DNA from: Siphonodentalium dalli | Lineage: Eukaryota > Mollusca > Scaphopoda > Gadilida > Siphonodentaliidae | NCBI GenBank assembly: GCA_032622095.1 | Contig: CP136061.1 | Location: 117,188,754-117,252,753, forward strand | Direction of reading: 5' to 3' | DNA: 64,000 nt | In this document: piece after piece, positions 1-12,294 of the stretch | Numbering within the stretch: position 1 is the first letter of the stretch | Layout: each line of letters starts with the position of its first letter | Position numbers and translations under genes: made by a program | The notes under the pieces: model-generated | What the model was told of the DNA's origin: nothing | Databases searched by the model: none | Seen by the model: only the letters and a program-made list of their open reading frames with translations

Positions 1-32
1 AAGTTATTTATGCGGTCAGCCATAATACTCAT
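1..32 (-). CDS. Start of a mirror copy of the PAN/apple gene, cut by the window edge
   Basis: On the minus strand a methionine codon at 32-30 opens the same reading frame as the exon at 25747, with Ser in place of Arg at codon 2 (MSIMADRINN versus MRIMADRINN). Only about ten codons are visible before the window ends. This implies a second gene copy running leftward, head to head with the one at 25747. Whether that copy is intact, or whether the duplication stops just outside, cannot be seen. Confidence 0.55.
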   Translation of the reverse strand, partial: MSIMADRINN

Positions 33-338
33 ACGAAACGCTGAATTTGAACGAACATCATATCAACATACCGAATCGAAACTACAAATCAAGCTTAGCA
101 AATACAAAAGCGTGCAACCGTGCAGAGACCATGTCGAGTTTGAGATCCGATCTGACATAATACGAAGAAGCGCCAACAGATAGACGACGTTATGGCACTG
201 AGTAAATTATCGATGGACGTAGACACCAGACAAACTCCGCCTTCTGGCCATCGATTTAAAATACGACACGTTCGTATGAACTTGTATACCTTTCGATAAT
301 GTTTGCATTCCAGTCTCTATTTACCAGATATACTATAA

Positions 339-477
339 GTTACACGCATTGTTGAGGAGGAATACGGAGCGGTATGCCCCGGCAGAGGCTCGTATCGCCC
401 GATGTGATAGCCGAGGAGGATAAGAGTCAACCCGCGGGGCAAACCACAACGTATCATCCCTCAACAAGCCGTGTAAC
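339..477. repeat. Long imperfect hairpin, left copy
   Basis: The ends pair over GTTACACGCATTGTTGAGG and its near complement, and the pairing continues inward through blocks that include GCCCCG/CGGGGC. A second small stem (GGCTC...GAGCC type) sits near the tip. Total length is 139 bases, with no coding content. It resembles a foldback or MITE-like element. The mirror copy is at 25302-25440. Confidence 0.6.
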
Positions 478-804
478 GTATCTATCCCCGGTCTCTATTA
501 ACAAGATACATGTATTCCGACAAATATAAAGCGCGGAAACGAGCTAAGAAAAGTAGCTCTAATTTGTTAGACTCCTTGTACGATGAAGGGAATATATAGC
601 TTTTTTTCATAACTTTTCGATAAATACTTGCCGGTCTCGTTTAATTTTGGAAACTATATGTTAGTGGATATAAAATAGAGCAATACACTTCACAAAAATG
701 AATCTGACAATCTACGAAAACGAGGCAAGAGTATCACGATAACCAGCACACCAGAATCAACGTGGCTTTGAATGATATACTTTCGACTTTCAAACTTTTT
801 GAAG

Positions 805-1470
805 GATAATATCAATTTTACTATGGGGATACGAGATTGTTATTACCCTTGTAAAACTGTCTTCTCTATATAGCGACGACATTGTTGCAGGGTAATATCC
901 TGGATTCTCATTATAGCGATACTTTTTGCATGGTAATATCAATTTTACAAGGAGGATACGAGATTGTTATTACATTTGTAAAACATGTCTTCTCTACATA
1001 TCGTCGACACCTTTTTGCAGGGTAAGAATCAATTTTACAAGGGGGATACTAGATTGTTATTACTCTTGTAAGACCTGTCTTCTCTATAAAGCGACGACAT
1101 TTTTTGCAGGGTAATATCAATTTTACAAGGGGGGTAAGAGATTGCTATTGGACTTGTAAATCTTACCTTCTCTATATAGCGACGACATCTTTTGTACGGT
1201 ATTATCAATTGTACAAGGGGGTTACGAGAACGTTATTACCCTTGTACAACCTCTCTTCTCTAGATACCGACGACATTTTTTGCAAGTTAATATCAATTTT
1301 ACAAGGGAGATACGAGATTTTAATTACCCTTGTAAAATCTGTCTTCTCTATATTGCGACGATATTTTTTGCAGGGTAATATTAGTTTTACAAGGGGGTTA
1401 CATTATTGTTATTGTCCTATTAAGACCTGTCTTCTCTATAGAGCGACGAAATTTTTTGCAGGGTAATATA
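805..1470. repeat. 88-base tandem array whose units each hold a hairpin, left copy
   Basis: About eight units repeat every 88-90 bases. Each has a TTTTGCAGGGTAATATCAA-like start, then TTTTACAAGGG, a GATACGAGATTGTTATTA-like middle, CCCTTGTAAAA, and a TCTTCTCTATATAGCGACGA-like tail. TTTTACAAGGG and CCCTTGTAAAA are exact reverse complements, so every unit can fold into a stem-loop. One unit near 885-925 is shortened. Short open frames across the array (for example 926-1114) are by-products of the repeat. Confidence 0.85.
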
Positions 1471-2099
1471 AATCCTGTCTTGATTTCTGTTTGGTTAACA
1501 TATTTCGAACGATTTAGAACACCGGAATACGGCGTGGTATGGCCCCAGAGTAACAATGATGCCAAGGACTTAAAATTATACAGAGGGATAAGATAACATA
1601 TAGATGACATATGCGGATTTTGACTGAATACGTAAATTCTCTCATTTATGGGTTAGCAAATACGGTTTTTCCGGTTTTGCTTGTGCCCACGAATGATGGG
1701 ATTCGGTAATAAGCCTATGTTTCCTTTTGTCCACATGACAAAACAGTCCCCTTTCCCTCCCCATTAATGTTCACTAAATTGTCTTACACGTGCATGGCTC
1801 ATTCGAGCTTCCAAATTATGTCTACATAATTTGGAAGGCAGTATATGATAGGTTGACAAATACACGAAAAATTGACATTCATGTACTATCTCTATATGCT
1901 CTGAAATATACATTCCATGGCTACAGCCATTTTCCAAGTTTTCGCACAAAAGTGAAAGAAATGTTCTTTATTTCTACCATACCAGGAATAAACTAACACT
2001 GAAAGCTCTTTTCTGTTCCATGCCGTGCAAATGTCTGTATTTTGTTTGGGACCTAAAATTGTGTTCACATTTGTATTTTTTCACCAAATTTGAATGCGT

Positions 2100-3560
2100 A
2101 TTTCTGGGAGATATTATGCTCGTAGAAGGTAGTTCAAATATTGATCGATGTATTTAGATATCGGGAAAAATTCAATAGCTAATACTTTTTTCTATTTTGG
2201 GAGCAAACCACCAAGTGGCTTTAATACGCAAGTTTAAACCACGTACATTAGATTCCTAATACCACGGAGAAGATTATGTATAAGTTTGATGGTAATCGGC
2301 AACTAAACAAATTATTATCAAATTTAGTGCCCCTCTCCCATCTCTCACCCAAACGGCACAAATTTGGCATCCTTAATTCACACGATTAGATTACTCCTAT
2401 CATTGAGAAGAATATGTATCAATGTGGTGGAAACGGGCGCTAACAATATATTTTTTTAAATCAATTGTTTAGCCCCTCTCGCCTCTCTGTGCACCACTGA
2501 ATCGAATAGCGGCATATCATGGAGATGATTATGTATACGTTTGGTAGAAAATCCGCGACAGAAATATTGCATCATTTTTGCTGCCCACCCCCATTTTTTT
2601 CACCTAACACAAACAGCGTCACTTTTTAAAAACCAACACCATTATCTTCCTCATTAAAAAATACCCCTGTTAGACCCATTGTATGCCATCCAGATGGTCC
2701 CCCGTGAAGTTATATAGAACACAGACAGACATACGTTCGCAAATATATAGTCACCAAATGTGGCGTCATTTAACACTATTTGATTCTTCGTATCATTACG
2801 AACATGAATATAGCTGAACAATTGGTGGAATTCGGCTACTAAACAAATTCGTATCAGGTCTATTGCTCCATCTCTCACCAAACGCCACCAATGTTGGGGT
2901 ATTGAAGAATATGTATCAATATAGTAGAAGTTGGCGCTAAAACTATTTTTAAACTATGCACCCCCTGAATCTTTCGACACCGATAAACCACAAAATTAGA
3001 CACCCGATAGCATAGTATGGAGATGACTATGTATAACTTTTGGGGTAATCGGTATCATGGGGAAGAATATGTATCAATGTAGTGGAAATTTTCGCTAAAA
3101 ATAGTTTTATCAATTGTGGTGCCCCTCTCCCATTTGGGGCATCCCTTACTCGAATGATGCCAGTTTTGACATCTTTAATACACACCATTAGGCTCCATAT
3201 ATCATGGAGATGATTATGTAAAAGTTTAGTCGTAATCGGCGACTGAACAAATCCTTATGAAGTTTAGCCCCCCCCCCCCATTTCTCATTCAAACGGCACC
3301 AATTTGGCGTCTTTGAATCACACGATTAGATTCCTTGTAGCATGGAGAAGAATTTCAATTTGGTTGAAACCGGCGCTGAAAATGTTTTATCCATGTTTGT
3401 GCCCCTCTCCCCCTCAGTGCACCCTAAGTTTGCTAGAAATTGGTTTTACTGCCCTCCCCTTTTCTGCCCTGACAACAAGAGCGTCGCTTTAGAAAAAAAT
3501 ATCCCACAACATTGTCTTTCTCGTAACAAGTTACCCCTGTTAGACCCCTTTGGTGACACC
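2100..3560. repeat. Diverged dispersed/tandem repeat, left copy
   Basis: The words GAGATGATTATGTATAAGTTT, GAAGAATATGTATCAATGTAG, CACACGATTAGATTCC and TGCCCCTCTCCCATCTCTCA (or close variants) recur several times at irregular spacing, in the manner of an old, decayed array. The same words appear in reverse in the right arm (about 22290-23680). Related words make up the array at 56.0-57.8 kb. No gene is recognisable; open frames here, such as 3342-3743, run into the (TA)n tract and look accidental. Confidence 0.65.
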
Positions 3561-3626
3561 TTGATGGTCCCCGTTAATTTCTATAGAGCACAGGCAGACA
3601 TACATGTACAGACATGCAGCCATGCG

Positions 3627-3628
<2 letters not shown>

Positions 3629-3670
<42 letters not shown>
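3629..3670. repeat. (TA)n microsatellite, left arm
   Basis: About 42 bases of uninterrupted AT dinucleotides immediately precede the Helitron-like element. The partner tract in the right arm is clearly longer (about 72 bases). Confidence 0.95.
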
Positions 3671-3673
<3 letters not shown>

Positions 3674-3674
<1 letters not shown>

Positions 3675-4357
3675 CTAATATATATTTTGGGACTTCTGTG
3701 TGTCTGTGTTAGCTATGGCCGGGAAAATGGCTGGACCGATTGAGCTCAAACTTCCAATCAAAGGTTAAAATCCAGATTGAATGTTTACCGCCGTTTTTGA
3801 GAAGCTCCCAGCACTCATTCTCCATTCGCACTGCTGCCGTCTTGGAATTGTGGAGATTAATCGCGTGATAGTTATTGCGGGCTGTCCGTTGATTGCCTAT
3901 TGTGAGCGGTCAGTAAGCGATGTTCGTTGATTGCTTATTGTGTCAGTAATTATCCAGGTGTGGGCGTCGAGTCGAGGCGGGCATCAGTATGCTGTCGGCG
4001 TGCCTGTACGGGGTTACCTTGAAAAACAAAAATTAATGGATCGACCAAAGCCATGGAACGAATCCGACCAGTTGCAGTCTGATTTCACACCCGTTGCAGG
4101 TGTCATTTGATGAATTTTTCTTGATAACATTTGCCACTAATTTCAGCTGCTCTCTACACAAGGTCAAATCGGGTAAACCTGACTGATTTCGACGGGTACT
4201 TTTGTCGGGTACTTTTGTTCGGGGAGTGTTTTGGATGGGTCAAATCGTGACCTCGACCTGACCTTGACCTTCAAAATGGTCAATTCAAGGTCAACTCGCG
4301 CAATTCGCCGAAAAGCAGAGGGGAAACAGCCCGGACGAAGTCGGGTCCACCAGCTAG
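3674..4357 (+). mobile_element. Non-autonomous Helitron-like element, left arm copy
   Basis: The element begins TCTAATATATATTTTGGGAC after an A. It ends with a short hairpin (CCCGGAC GAA GTCGGG, one bulged G), a few bases, then CTAG followed by T. A 5' TC, a 3' hairpin shortly before CTRR, insertion between A and T, and no terminal inverted repeat or target duplication are the classical Helitron signs. The 684 bases contain no Rep/helicase, so it would depend on helper proteins. It contains several AAGGTCA words. The right arm holds the mirror copy, and a 3'-truncated relative lies at 62662. Confidence 0.65.
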
Positions 4358-4419
4358 TATATATATATATGTATATGTATATGTGTATATAATATATGTA
4401 TATATATTTTTGACAACAC

Positions 4420-7400
4420 CAGTGAAGTAGATTCTGTACTAAATGTTTATTTTGTATGCCACTTGTAGCAGATGATAGACATGTCCATGCATATGAAGTT
4501 GTTCAAAGTAATAGTTTGAGAGTGGTCGCATGTCCAGATTTGAAGCAGTTTCATCCTTTGCACGCTGACAGGTCATGGGATATTGACGATTCTAATTAGT
4601 TGTTACTTGTTGAGTGGTCTCACTTTCTAAACTCTCACACCAGTGACTGTCCAAATGTGACTCTCAGTGTCAAATGTCGGCGCTGCTGTAATAATATTTT
4701 ATGTGCTCAATAATTTTGCACTAGAAGGTTTGATTTCATTATTTATAGTACCAATTGTAAGGCGACATGTCGGCCGGTGGGATTCCAACACCTCGTATAC
4801 GCCGTGTATATCCGACACCGGAAATCATATATGCATTTTACTAATTCTGTCTAAAAATAGTGTACCACTGTTAAATTTTTTATCAATTTCATTGATGATG
4901 TCTAATAATTTGACAAAGTCTCTCGCTGAATACGTTCGCTACACAATGGCCTTGGTCGATTATCGACGCTGAGTTGAACACTTAAAAGGAGTACTTTCCT
5001 GCACGGGAAAATATCAATAATGAGTGCTAAAAAGCCTCTTATTTAATACACCCGCTTAAATTGTCTTGAGTCACCAACGTCACGTTGACAACGTGTTCCT
5101 GGAGAGATTGTAGAACGGGTGGGTTGTTGTATTGCAATTGTTTGCGCATCCTCACACAATCATACTTACACGTTAGATGCTAGTGTACAGCAAATTATTA
5201 CAAATCACAATATATTTACTGTCGTGCGAATTGGCGTTGTCGCCTTCCAGATAGAAACAACTTTGTAGCCCAGAAATTGGCACATACTGTGTTTTTCTTT
5301 CGATAAAGGTCAACAAACGAGATAAATACGATTGACTGACTACTTTTCAAGATCAACTAACTTGTAATTTGATACCCTGGTAGCTATTTTGCAGAATTAT
5401 ATGTACTGAAAAGAAGTTAGGCCAGGTTTTTTAAGGAGATCAATTGCTCCAGCTTAACTTGAAATTTATTTGATATCTAAAATATACAAAAGGGGTTAGG
5501 GCAAAACAAATCCAATTTATAAAGCCCTTCCTCGATACTCCAGCTCCCCTGAACCCCAAAAGCATTCAAATAAGAAGGGTGGTAATTGCTCTACTGTACG
5601 GGTCACATATTGGCTCTTCTCAATTAACATTTCAAGGTAAGTACATTTTTTGCCTTCATATTATAGATGCTGGTCAACGAATATATGCATCAATACAATA
5701 TCTTGGGTCATATTTGCTCAAATAATGAAACATATTGTAGTTTTCCCTTTCCAATAAATTTAGTTGTGATCATAAACTTGTGATAATGAAATATATTTGT
5801 CTGTAAATCAATATATTTTTCTACAAATGTTTCTTATAATTCCTGGAGACATGGGATTATGCATGGATCGCATTGTTTGATTCAAGGGGGTGTTCGTCAG
5901 TGCGATTTTTCTGCAGTTGTCAATCGGCCAAGCACGCTGCATCCCGAACAAATGTCAATTGTTTAAATTGGACATACATATAGATTAATGGCTTGGTTCT
6001 TGAATTTACATGGGGTTATCCTGCAAGGATATGTGACATATTTTTGCCATCGCGACGCATTCATCATATGGATGACAGCGACAATAAACGTTAATAGAAT
6101 AGCAAAATGCTCTATGTGGATCACTTCATGTGGTCTCGGGAGGGGTGGGGGTCATCAAAATTTTGTTTAAATGTTTGCCGAACTGCATGGGGCGTGAACA
6201 GACGTGCGTAGCTGTTAATACCTTCACACAATGGCATTACCACATCATTCGTGAACAGGGGTTATAATGGCCTTCCTATTTGCAATTCAGGCCAGTAATA
6301 GGATAACACCATGTCCAGAGCGTGATGTCCGTTCAAAGCGCCGATTACATATACTGTTTGCTTGTATAAGTCGCAACGTGCGAACGAGGTATTCATTCTG
6401 TCAAAAATGTCACCATTTGAAACCGCACCCGTAATATAGTCTGCGCAGGTGGACAACGAAACAACATGTGAGATATGCGGATTTAAAACTAAATATTAGT
6501 ATGACAGAAGTTATATAAATCAAGATGCAATGGAACCCTGTCGCCAAGTGCTACAGTAACCACGTGAGTCACAAGTTCAGAAAGACACTTGATGTACATG
6601 ATAGAATAATAATCGACAGATTCTAAGTCGAATCAGTTGATATTTGTATAGTTGAAAAAGGGCGATAGCAGGTCTGAACCACATTCAAACTTGACTTGAA
6701 CAATGTGATGGATATTCCTTTTGTCAAGTTTAGAAGTGATTAGTTTATATTATATGGAATTATCCGGTCAAAACGAAAATGACAATTTATAGGCCTGGAA
6801 AGGACTATAGGTCTAATAAAAATCATCTGACCGGAACGATATTGGAACCCGACCTCAATAATGTAATGTTTATTACTCGTTCGTTCCGATCGGATATTAT
6901 TCACCGGAGTTATTATAAATCAGAGAAAATAATAATTGGATTGGAACTATAATTGAAAATTACCTCAAAAATGTAATGGTCATTCCTCAAACGAAGTGTC
7001 GTTTCGAACGGATAAACTGGAGTTAACAGCCTGACAAGGAATCGGACGAACATACGAAAAACAGACGCGCGAACGAACGGACGCCACTGATTGCAATAGT
7101 TTTAGGGGGCAATAAACAAACTTGAAAGTGATGGTTTATCACAGTTGAACATGTTTTGCATTTTTACGTGCTCTCCCTGTGCGGGCAATTTATAATTTTA
7201 AACTGAACATCTACTTGCTCCTTTTGTCGAGTCACATGTATAATGAAGGTGTTAGAATGGGAACATATAACGAAACCAAGACATAATTCACATATAATTC
7301 GCAGCCAATTTTATGTTATATTTATAAAACCATTGTTGGCATGCAGTTACTAAGACATAACGTCACCTTTTTATGCCAAACTTGGAACTCCCGTCCAAGA

Positions 7401-8800
7401 TGGCTGTCGAAATGGCGAACGGAAGTGGAAAATGTTACGTGTTTTACTGATATCTTTGAGATAAGCTTCTGCTGTTTGGAACTGGTTGAGAATTATTACT
7501 TTATTTTGTATTTAGCATGTTACTGACCATTGGAGCAATGAACAAAATCATTCTTGGGTTCCCCACCGCTTCCGATCACTCAAAAAATCGATTTTACAGA
7601 ACGTCGTATAACAATTCACAAAAAATCACCATTGGATTCTGGTCATATTTCATCAAGAAATGGGAAGAACTGTGCAATATAAGTGACGCACTCTATTTCT
7701 TATGGATATTCCAACTCAATGGTACCAAATTGTTCACTTTGGCTCAAGATTACTGCCAAAATGGCGGCCAAAATATGAAAAATGCTGAACATTGCACCAG
7801 CGTGTCATACAACCGCTTACAAGTTGTGGTTGATGAACAATATTGACTATTTTTGTCTTATAAACATTGAACACTAACAGTTCTGATGCAACTTGATTAT
7901 TTTTTACTGTTTTGACCACTGAAAGTACCAGCATTATGGGATTTTTCTATCACAAACTTGGCATCAAAATCGTCAAAAAATCACTTTTCAGGTTTGAACC
8001 ATTTTTTCAAATAAATGGAATTATCTTTGGTATAAATGTGCTTTTTATTTTGATATGTCTTAAATGTGTCATCACACTGGTGTTTTAGACAAAAATACTC
8101 AAGATGGCTTGCAAAATTGAAACAAATTGCGCTAAAAGTTTATTTGTCATATATATATATATATATATTCCGAACATTGTTCTCTGCTGTTCAGAAAAGA
8201 TAGCAAATTGAGACTCACTACGTTATTAAACATGCTACTTAATTAACTGACAACTAAATGTTATATTCTGGTTGTCCCAGTACCTTATGAGGCACGACAA
8301 ACTCATTTTGAGGGATGCACACCAGTTATACTCCTACACCTCACCCATGACGATATAGTCACGACATTTACACCTCTATAACCAATGTAGATCATAATAC
8401 TATAACAACACCCCTTCATCCTCATAATTGCCAGGATAGACCACACGTACGTTTAACTTGTAACGTGTGTTACTATGGTATTGCTATGGATATGCACTTG
8501 GCGGGAAAAGTCATGTGACGGCACCAACACTACACGTTTTCAATCTCGGCGAACGTCAAGTGAAACTTGTAAATTATAGACGATACAGGGAAGGCGAGAC
8601 AACTCTATGCTGTTCATTTGTTATCTTGTGCTCATGCACATATTACCAGTACCATGATGGATGATGCATGCATGTTGAATATCCGCTCTGTTCCAACCAC
8701 CACATGCGAGTACAAGAAGCCAAAAATCATTCCGCGAAGACAGATCACTACCTGCACAGCGCTGATCGGTCATTAGGTTAGCAGAATATAGGATTACTCC
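4420..8800. other. Left-arm stretch without a recognised gene
   Basis: I see no conserved protein in any frame. Open frames of 60-109 codons (for example 7517-7846) have no motif and are mirrored in the other arm only because the DNA is. Words of the type CAAGATGGC or AAAATGGCGGCC occur near 7400, 7757 and 8103, and a short (TA)n tract lies at about 8151-8168. Confidence 0.6.
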
Positions 8801-8827
8801 TCTTCGATACACGGCGTCGCATCAGAA

Positions 8828-9535
8828 ATAAAAGGTCGTAACTCCATTTTGGCGGGAAATGAGTATTTGATATAATTCGAATCGTGGCAAAAAATCCAAT
8901 CCGATGGGCCAATTTGCCAAACTGTTTTTGCATTGGATGGCAAATATTCTCACAAACCAGTGACACAAATCTCGTATCTCCAGCGATCTTCACAATTATT
9001 CGTGCTATAAGGTCGTATGTTCAACAGCAGCCACTCGGATGCTTCAGGTTGTCCACATGACTTGTTTTGTGTTTGTAAATTCTGAAATGTGTGCTATGTG
9101 GTCGTATCTCCGTGTTAGCGATCATTTGGTAATTTAAATTTTGTGATTGTTCCACAAATTTCTGTATGATGGTGCACATGAGTGAATATTCATAATGTAG
9201 AATAAGCACGTTTTAGTTCATAGACACATGCGATTGCCACCATATTTAGCTTAATCTGTATTTATTAGCACAACTTCCTTATAGCACGGAAACCAATCGT
9301 CGTTGGCGTACGCAAAAGGTCGTATCTCCAAACAAGTTATTGCGTTTTAAAAGAAAACGAGGGAGTAAACAGAAAACATATGTGGTTCAATGGACAGCTA
9401 ATGTCAGTTTTCATTGGGATAAATACAACAATACGTCATGCTTTGTCAACATTATGAGAAATGTTATCTGAAAACTTCAACCTTCATTTTCTCGGAAAGT
9501 TGAAAATGTGAGTTACGACCTTATAGCACTGATGT
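8828..9535. repeat. Scattered GTGCTATAAGGTCGTA motif cluster, left arm
   Basis: A motif close to GCTATAAGGTCGTATCTCC occurs around 8832, 9004, 9093 and 9317, with a partial match near 8971 and an inverted match at 9512-9530. Spacing is irregular (about 90-220 bases), so this looks like the remains of an old tandem repeat. It is mirrored in the right arm, and no gene is visible. Confidence 0.45.
9398..9401. other. Empty target site matching the LTR element insertion
   Basis: The sequence CTAA here is the uninterrupted counterpart of the TTAG duplicated on either side of the retrotransposon in the right arm. It shows the pre-insertion state and supports insertion after the inverted duplication formed. 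Confidence 0.85.
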
Positions 9536-9590
9536 GACGACGGTTCAAAGACGCCAGACGTTGAATCAAGACTTCTGAACGGTTTGATCG

Positions 9591-9700
9591 TGTACTTGTA
9601 GGAGTCATAGTCACGTGGTTTGATCGTGTACGTGTAGGAGTCATGGTCACGTGGTTTTATCGTGTGCGTGTAGGAGTCATGGTCATGTGGTTTGATAGTG
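9591..9700. repeat. 36-base tandem repeat, left copy
   Basis: Three units and a partial fourth of a GGTTTGATCGTGTACGTGTA-like sequence followed by GGAGTCATGGTCACGT. The mirror array is at about 10534-10643. Confidence 0.85.
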
Positions 9701-9955
9701 TATCTATGGTTTTAGGTGAATAATAATAATCCATAATTATTTCACGAGTGATCAGCTCGTTGAAAATTGATATTTCCACTGCTAGTCATGAATGAAATAA
9801 TATGGGCTTCACCCAAAACACCATATGTGTTCTATTTGTTATATGCTTTAATCATGTCGATATTTTTTTTTAATGCATAAAGTTTATAAATTATGCAACA
9901 TTTTCACTTATAATACCACAACAAATTAAACAATACACGGAACCGATCAGCTGAT

Positions 9956-10278
9956 AAGTAACAAACCGATTTCAAGTAACGACATCATTCGGAAAGCTAC
10001 AGTTCAACTTATTTTACCGGAAGTAAGCGACAGTGAATATATCATTTTAGAATAACAAAATGATGTCTTTATTGTCGGTCTAGACAATAAATACGACATT
10101 TACGTTGCGGCAATTCCCCACTATGTAATAGGGAAGCATATAATAAAGTGTGTTCTTGCAAATATTACCTATCAAACTCGCTATCGGTCTACATTATACA
10201 GTTATCGCCCGCGATTGAGTGAGACACGGGGATTTGTCGCCGCTCTCGACCTGGAATGTCATCCTCGGGCCTGACTCA
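9956..10278. other. Unpaired centre of the giant palindrome
   Basis: These 323 bases separate the two arms, which meet at ATCAGCTGAT on each side. The two edges differ from each other immediately outside that word, so this is unique spacer rather than arm. It includes a GC-richer segment (about 10200-10275). I see no gene or motif that explains it. Confidence 0.85.
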
Positions 10279-10836
10279 ATCAGCTGATCGGTTCCGTGTA
10301 TTGTTTAATTTGTTGTGGTATTATAAGTGAAAATGTTGCATAATTTATAAACTTTATGCATTAAAAAAAAATATCGACATGATTAAAGCATATAACAAAT
10401 AGAACACATATGGTGTTTTGGGTGAAGCCCATATTATTTCATTCGTGACTAGCAGTGGAAATATCAATTTTCAACGAGCTGATCACTCGTGAAATAATTA
10501 TGGATTATTATTATTCACCTAAAACCATAGATACACTATCAAACCACATGACCATGACTCCTACACGCACACGATAAAACCACGTGACCATGACTCCTAC
10601 ACGTACACGATCAAACCACGTGACTATGACTCCTACAAGTACACGATCAAACCGTTCAGAAGTCTTGATTCAACGTCTGGCGTCTTTGAACCGTCGTCAC
10701 ATCAGTGCTATAAGGTCGTAACTCACATTTTCAACTTTCCGAGAAAATGAAGGTTGAAGTTTTCAGATAACATTTCTCATAATGTTGACAAAGCATGACG
10801 TATTGTTGTATTTATCCCAATGAAAACTGACATTAG
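10279..10836 (-). repeat. Right palindrome arm, inner part
   Basis: This is the reverse complement of 9398-9955, ending at the retrotransposon. It includes the mirror of the 36-base tandem array (10534-10643). Its last four bases (TTAG) are the left target-site duplicate. Confidence 0.95.
10833..10836. repeat. Target-site duplication, left copy (TTAG)
   Basis: TTAG precedes the LTR and recurs right after the other LTR, and the empty site in the left arm holds one copy. If the LTR end is placed one base earlier, a 5-base duplication (ATTAG) is equally possible. Confidence 0.85.
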
Positions 10837-11489
10837 TGTGCCAATACGGGTACATATAACTCTTAAGGCTATCAGAACTGTTTGATTATTTATATATAAC
10901 AAAGTCAATAATGTTCAATCATCGGCATCTGGGTTTCTCTTCCTGTCGTCTCATGTTCTTCTTCCGCCGGCGCATCAGTGAGATGTTGTTAGGATCACAA
11001 GATCATCATGTTTACCTTGTATCTTCATCCATCCTTCTAGCTGCTTTTCTCTGGCGTCCGAGAATTTGTTGTTACTATCGGGTAGCTGGTTAGAACTGTC
11101 TTATCATGTCGGCTTCTTCTTCCTAAAATACTCAGTGTCTGCTAATCACGGCCATGTGTATTTTCACGGCGCGTCGGTTCATCGTACTTAGGGTAATTGA
11201 GTTATCGTCATCTCCCCATGGGTCCTATTAACTCTCCTGGTTTCAGTAGCTTTCTAGGCGATACATCTGGTCTTGATAATCCTCAAGACCGTGTTCTGTT
11301 TACTCCACAAATCATTTCCCTATGTTATTGCATGGACGCTCGCTAATTCGATTTGGTGCTCAGTACTTTTGTGATCTAGATGTGGTCAACAGCGACGCTG
11401 ATATGTGTGGTAATCGAGCGCCCCTCTGACAGAGATTTCCTAGCTTCTTCCCGGGTTGAAAGTTATGTCCCTGTGGTTGTCTTGGCACA
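10837..11489 (-). repeat. 3' LTR of the retrotransposon
   Basis: This 653-base copy is identical, as far as I can read it, to 15763-16415. Its ends form the inverted pair TGTGCCAA/TTGGCACA. On the minus strand a TATATATAAATA box lies at 10887-10898, near the inner end of the transcriptional unit. The 60-codon open frame at 10911-11093 is an accident of the LTR. Confidence 0.95.
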
Positions 11490-11508
11490 TTACTCCTTCA
11501 CTTTTTCG
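11490..11508 (-). other. Polypurine tract candidate
   Basis: On the minus strand CGAAAAAGTGAAGGAGTAA abuts the 3' LTR. It is almost all purine, as needed to prime plus-strand DNA synthesis. Confidence 0.7.
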
Positions 11509-11510
11509 AT

Positions 11511-11831
11511 TTAAAGTTGATCTTGAAATCGCAAGTCCAATTCGTCGCTGCGCAGCAGGTCGATGATTCGTCGAAGTGTTTCGCAACAGCGGCATCGGTG
11601 ATGGATAGCTGGTTCGATGTCGGCCGTCTCCGTGTAGATCGGGTCGTCTGGGCGTCTCTCAGACAACTCCGACCCACTGGCTGTGACTCTTTCGGTGTAA
11701 AACTATGATTGAAATTTCATGGCGTCGTCATTTTCGTCATCATCGGACGTCGAGGTATTTTCGTCCTCAATGTCCGAGTATGGGGTAGGTTCTGACAACT
11801 GGTCGACCCTTGTTCCACCGCCATGGTCAGC
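11511..11831 (-). pseudogene. Acidic 3' accessory frame with one stop, exon-like
   Basis: On the minus strand, after a splice-acceptor-like TATTACAG, 42 codons run open and end in an acidic serine-rich stretch (TSTSDDDENDD). A TAG follows at 11705-11703. The same frame then stays open for another 63 codons with CRCC and a leucine-rich segment, and ends at TAA just before the polypurine tract. The upstream frame is closed (TGA) just before the acceptor, which suggests a spliced exon. Function unknown. The break at TAG may be real or the frame may be chance. Confidence 0.35.
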
Positions 11832-12294
11832 CTGTAATACTCAAACGGATATTTGTGTGAGGTTTGAGAACAAATGACACAGTCAGAATACACAATGGTT
11901 AATTTTCCAATTTATCGGTATCGCTTGAGGGTCGTCAGATCGGCCCAATACGAAAATGGAATTTACAACTAATTTATATAGATGGATTTGTTGACGAACA
12001 GTTTAAACACCAGATAAGTCGGGGTGATTGATTTCAATTATCAAAACGTATGACTGAATGTCGGGATTTATAGTCCCTATTCAACGCTTGCTATAATCAT
12101 TCTGATGATTATACAACTATAATACCCTGGACATCGTTATGCAACAATTAATATTTGAAATATATGAAATGCATAAATGTCTATATACATGCAAATGATT
12201 CTGATATCCGCGCAACAATAATTACGAAGGAAATTCGGAATACATTAATATACGATACATAATTAATACTAATCCAAATCCGCCACAGATGTGG

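Larger units (their letters stand above)
1..9955 (+). repeat. Left arm of a giant palindrome
   Basis: The reverse complement of this stretch is found at 10279-25778 once the inserted LTR element is removed. The match runs from base 1 (paired with 25778) to 9955 (paired with 10279). Comparing 6241-6600 with its partner near 19245-19570 gave three substitutions, so the arms look about 99% alike there. Other differences include the length of the (TA)n tract. The left arm touches the window edge, so its true outer end is unknown. Confidence 0.95.

Noticed and set aside
10911-11093. 60-codon frame present twice (also 15837-16019)
   Set aside because: It is LTR sequence read against the direction of the element.
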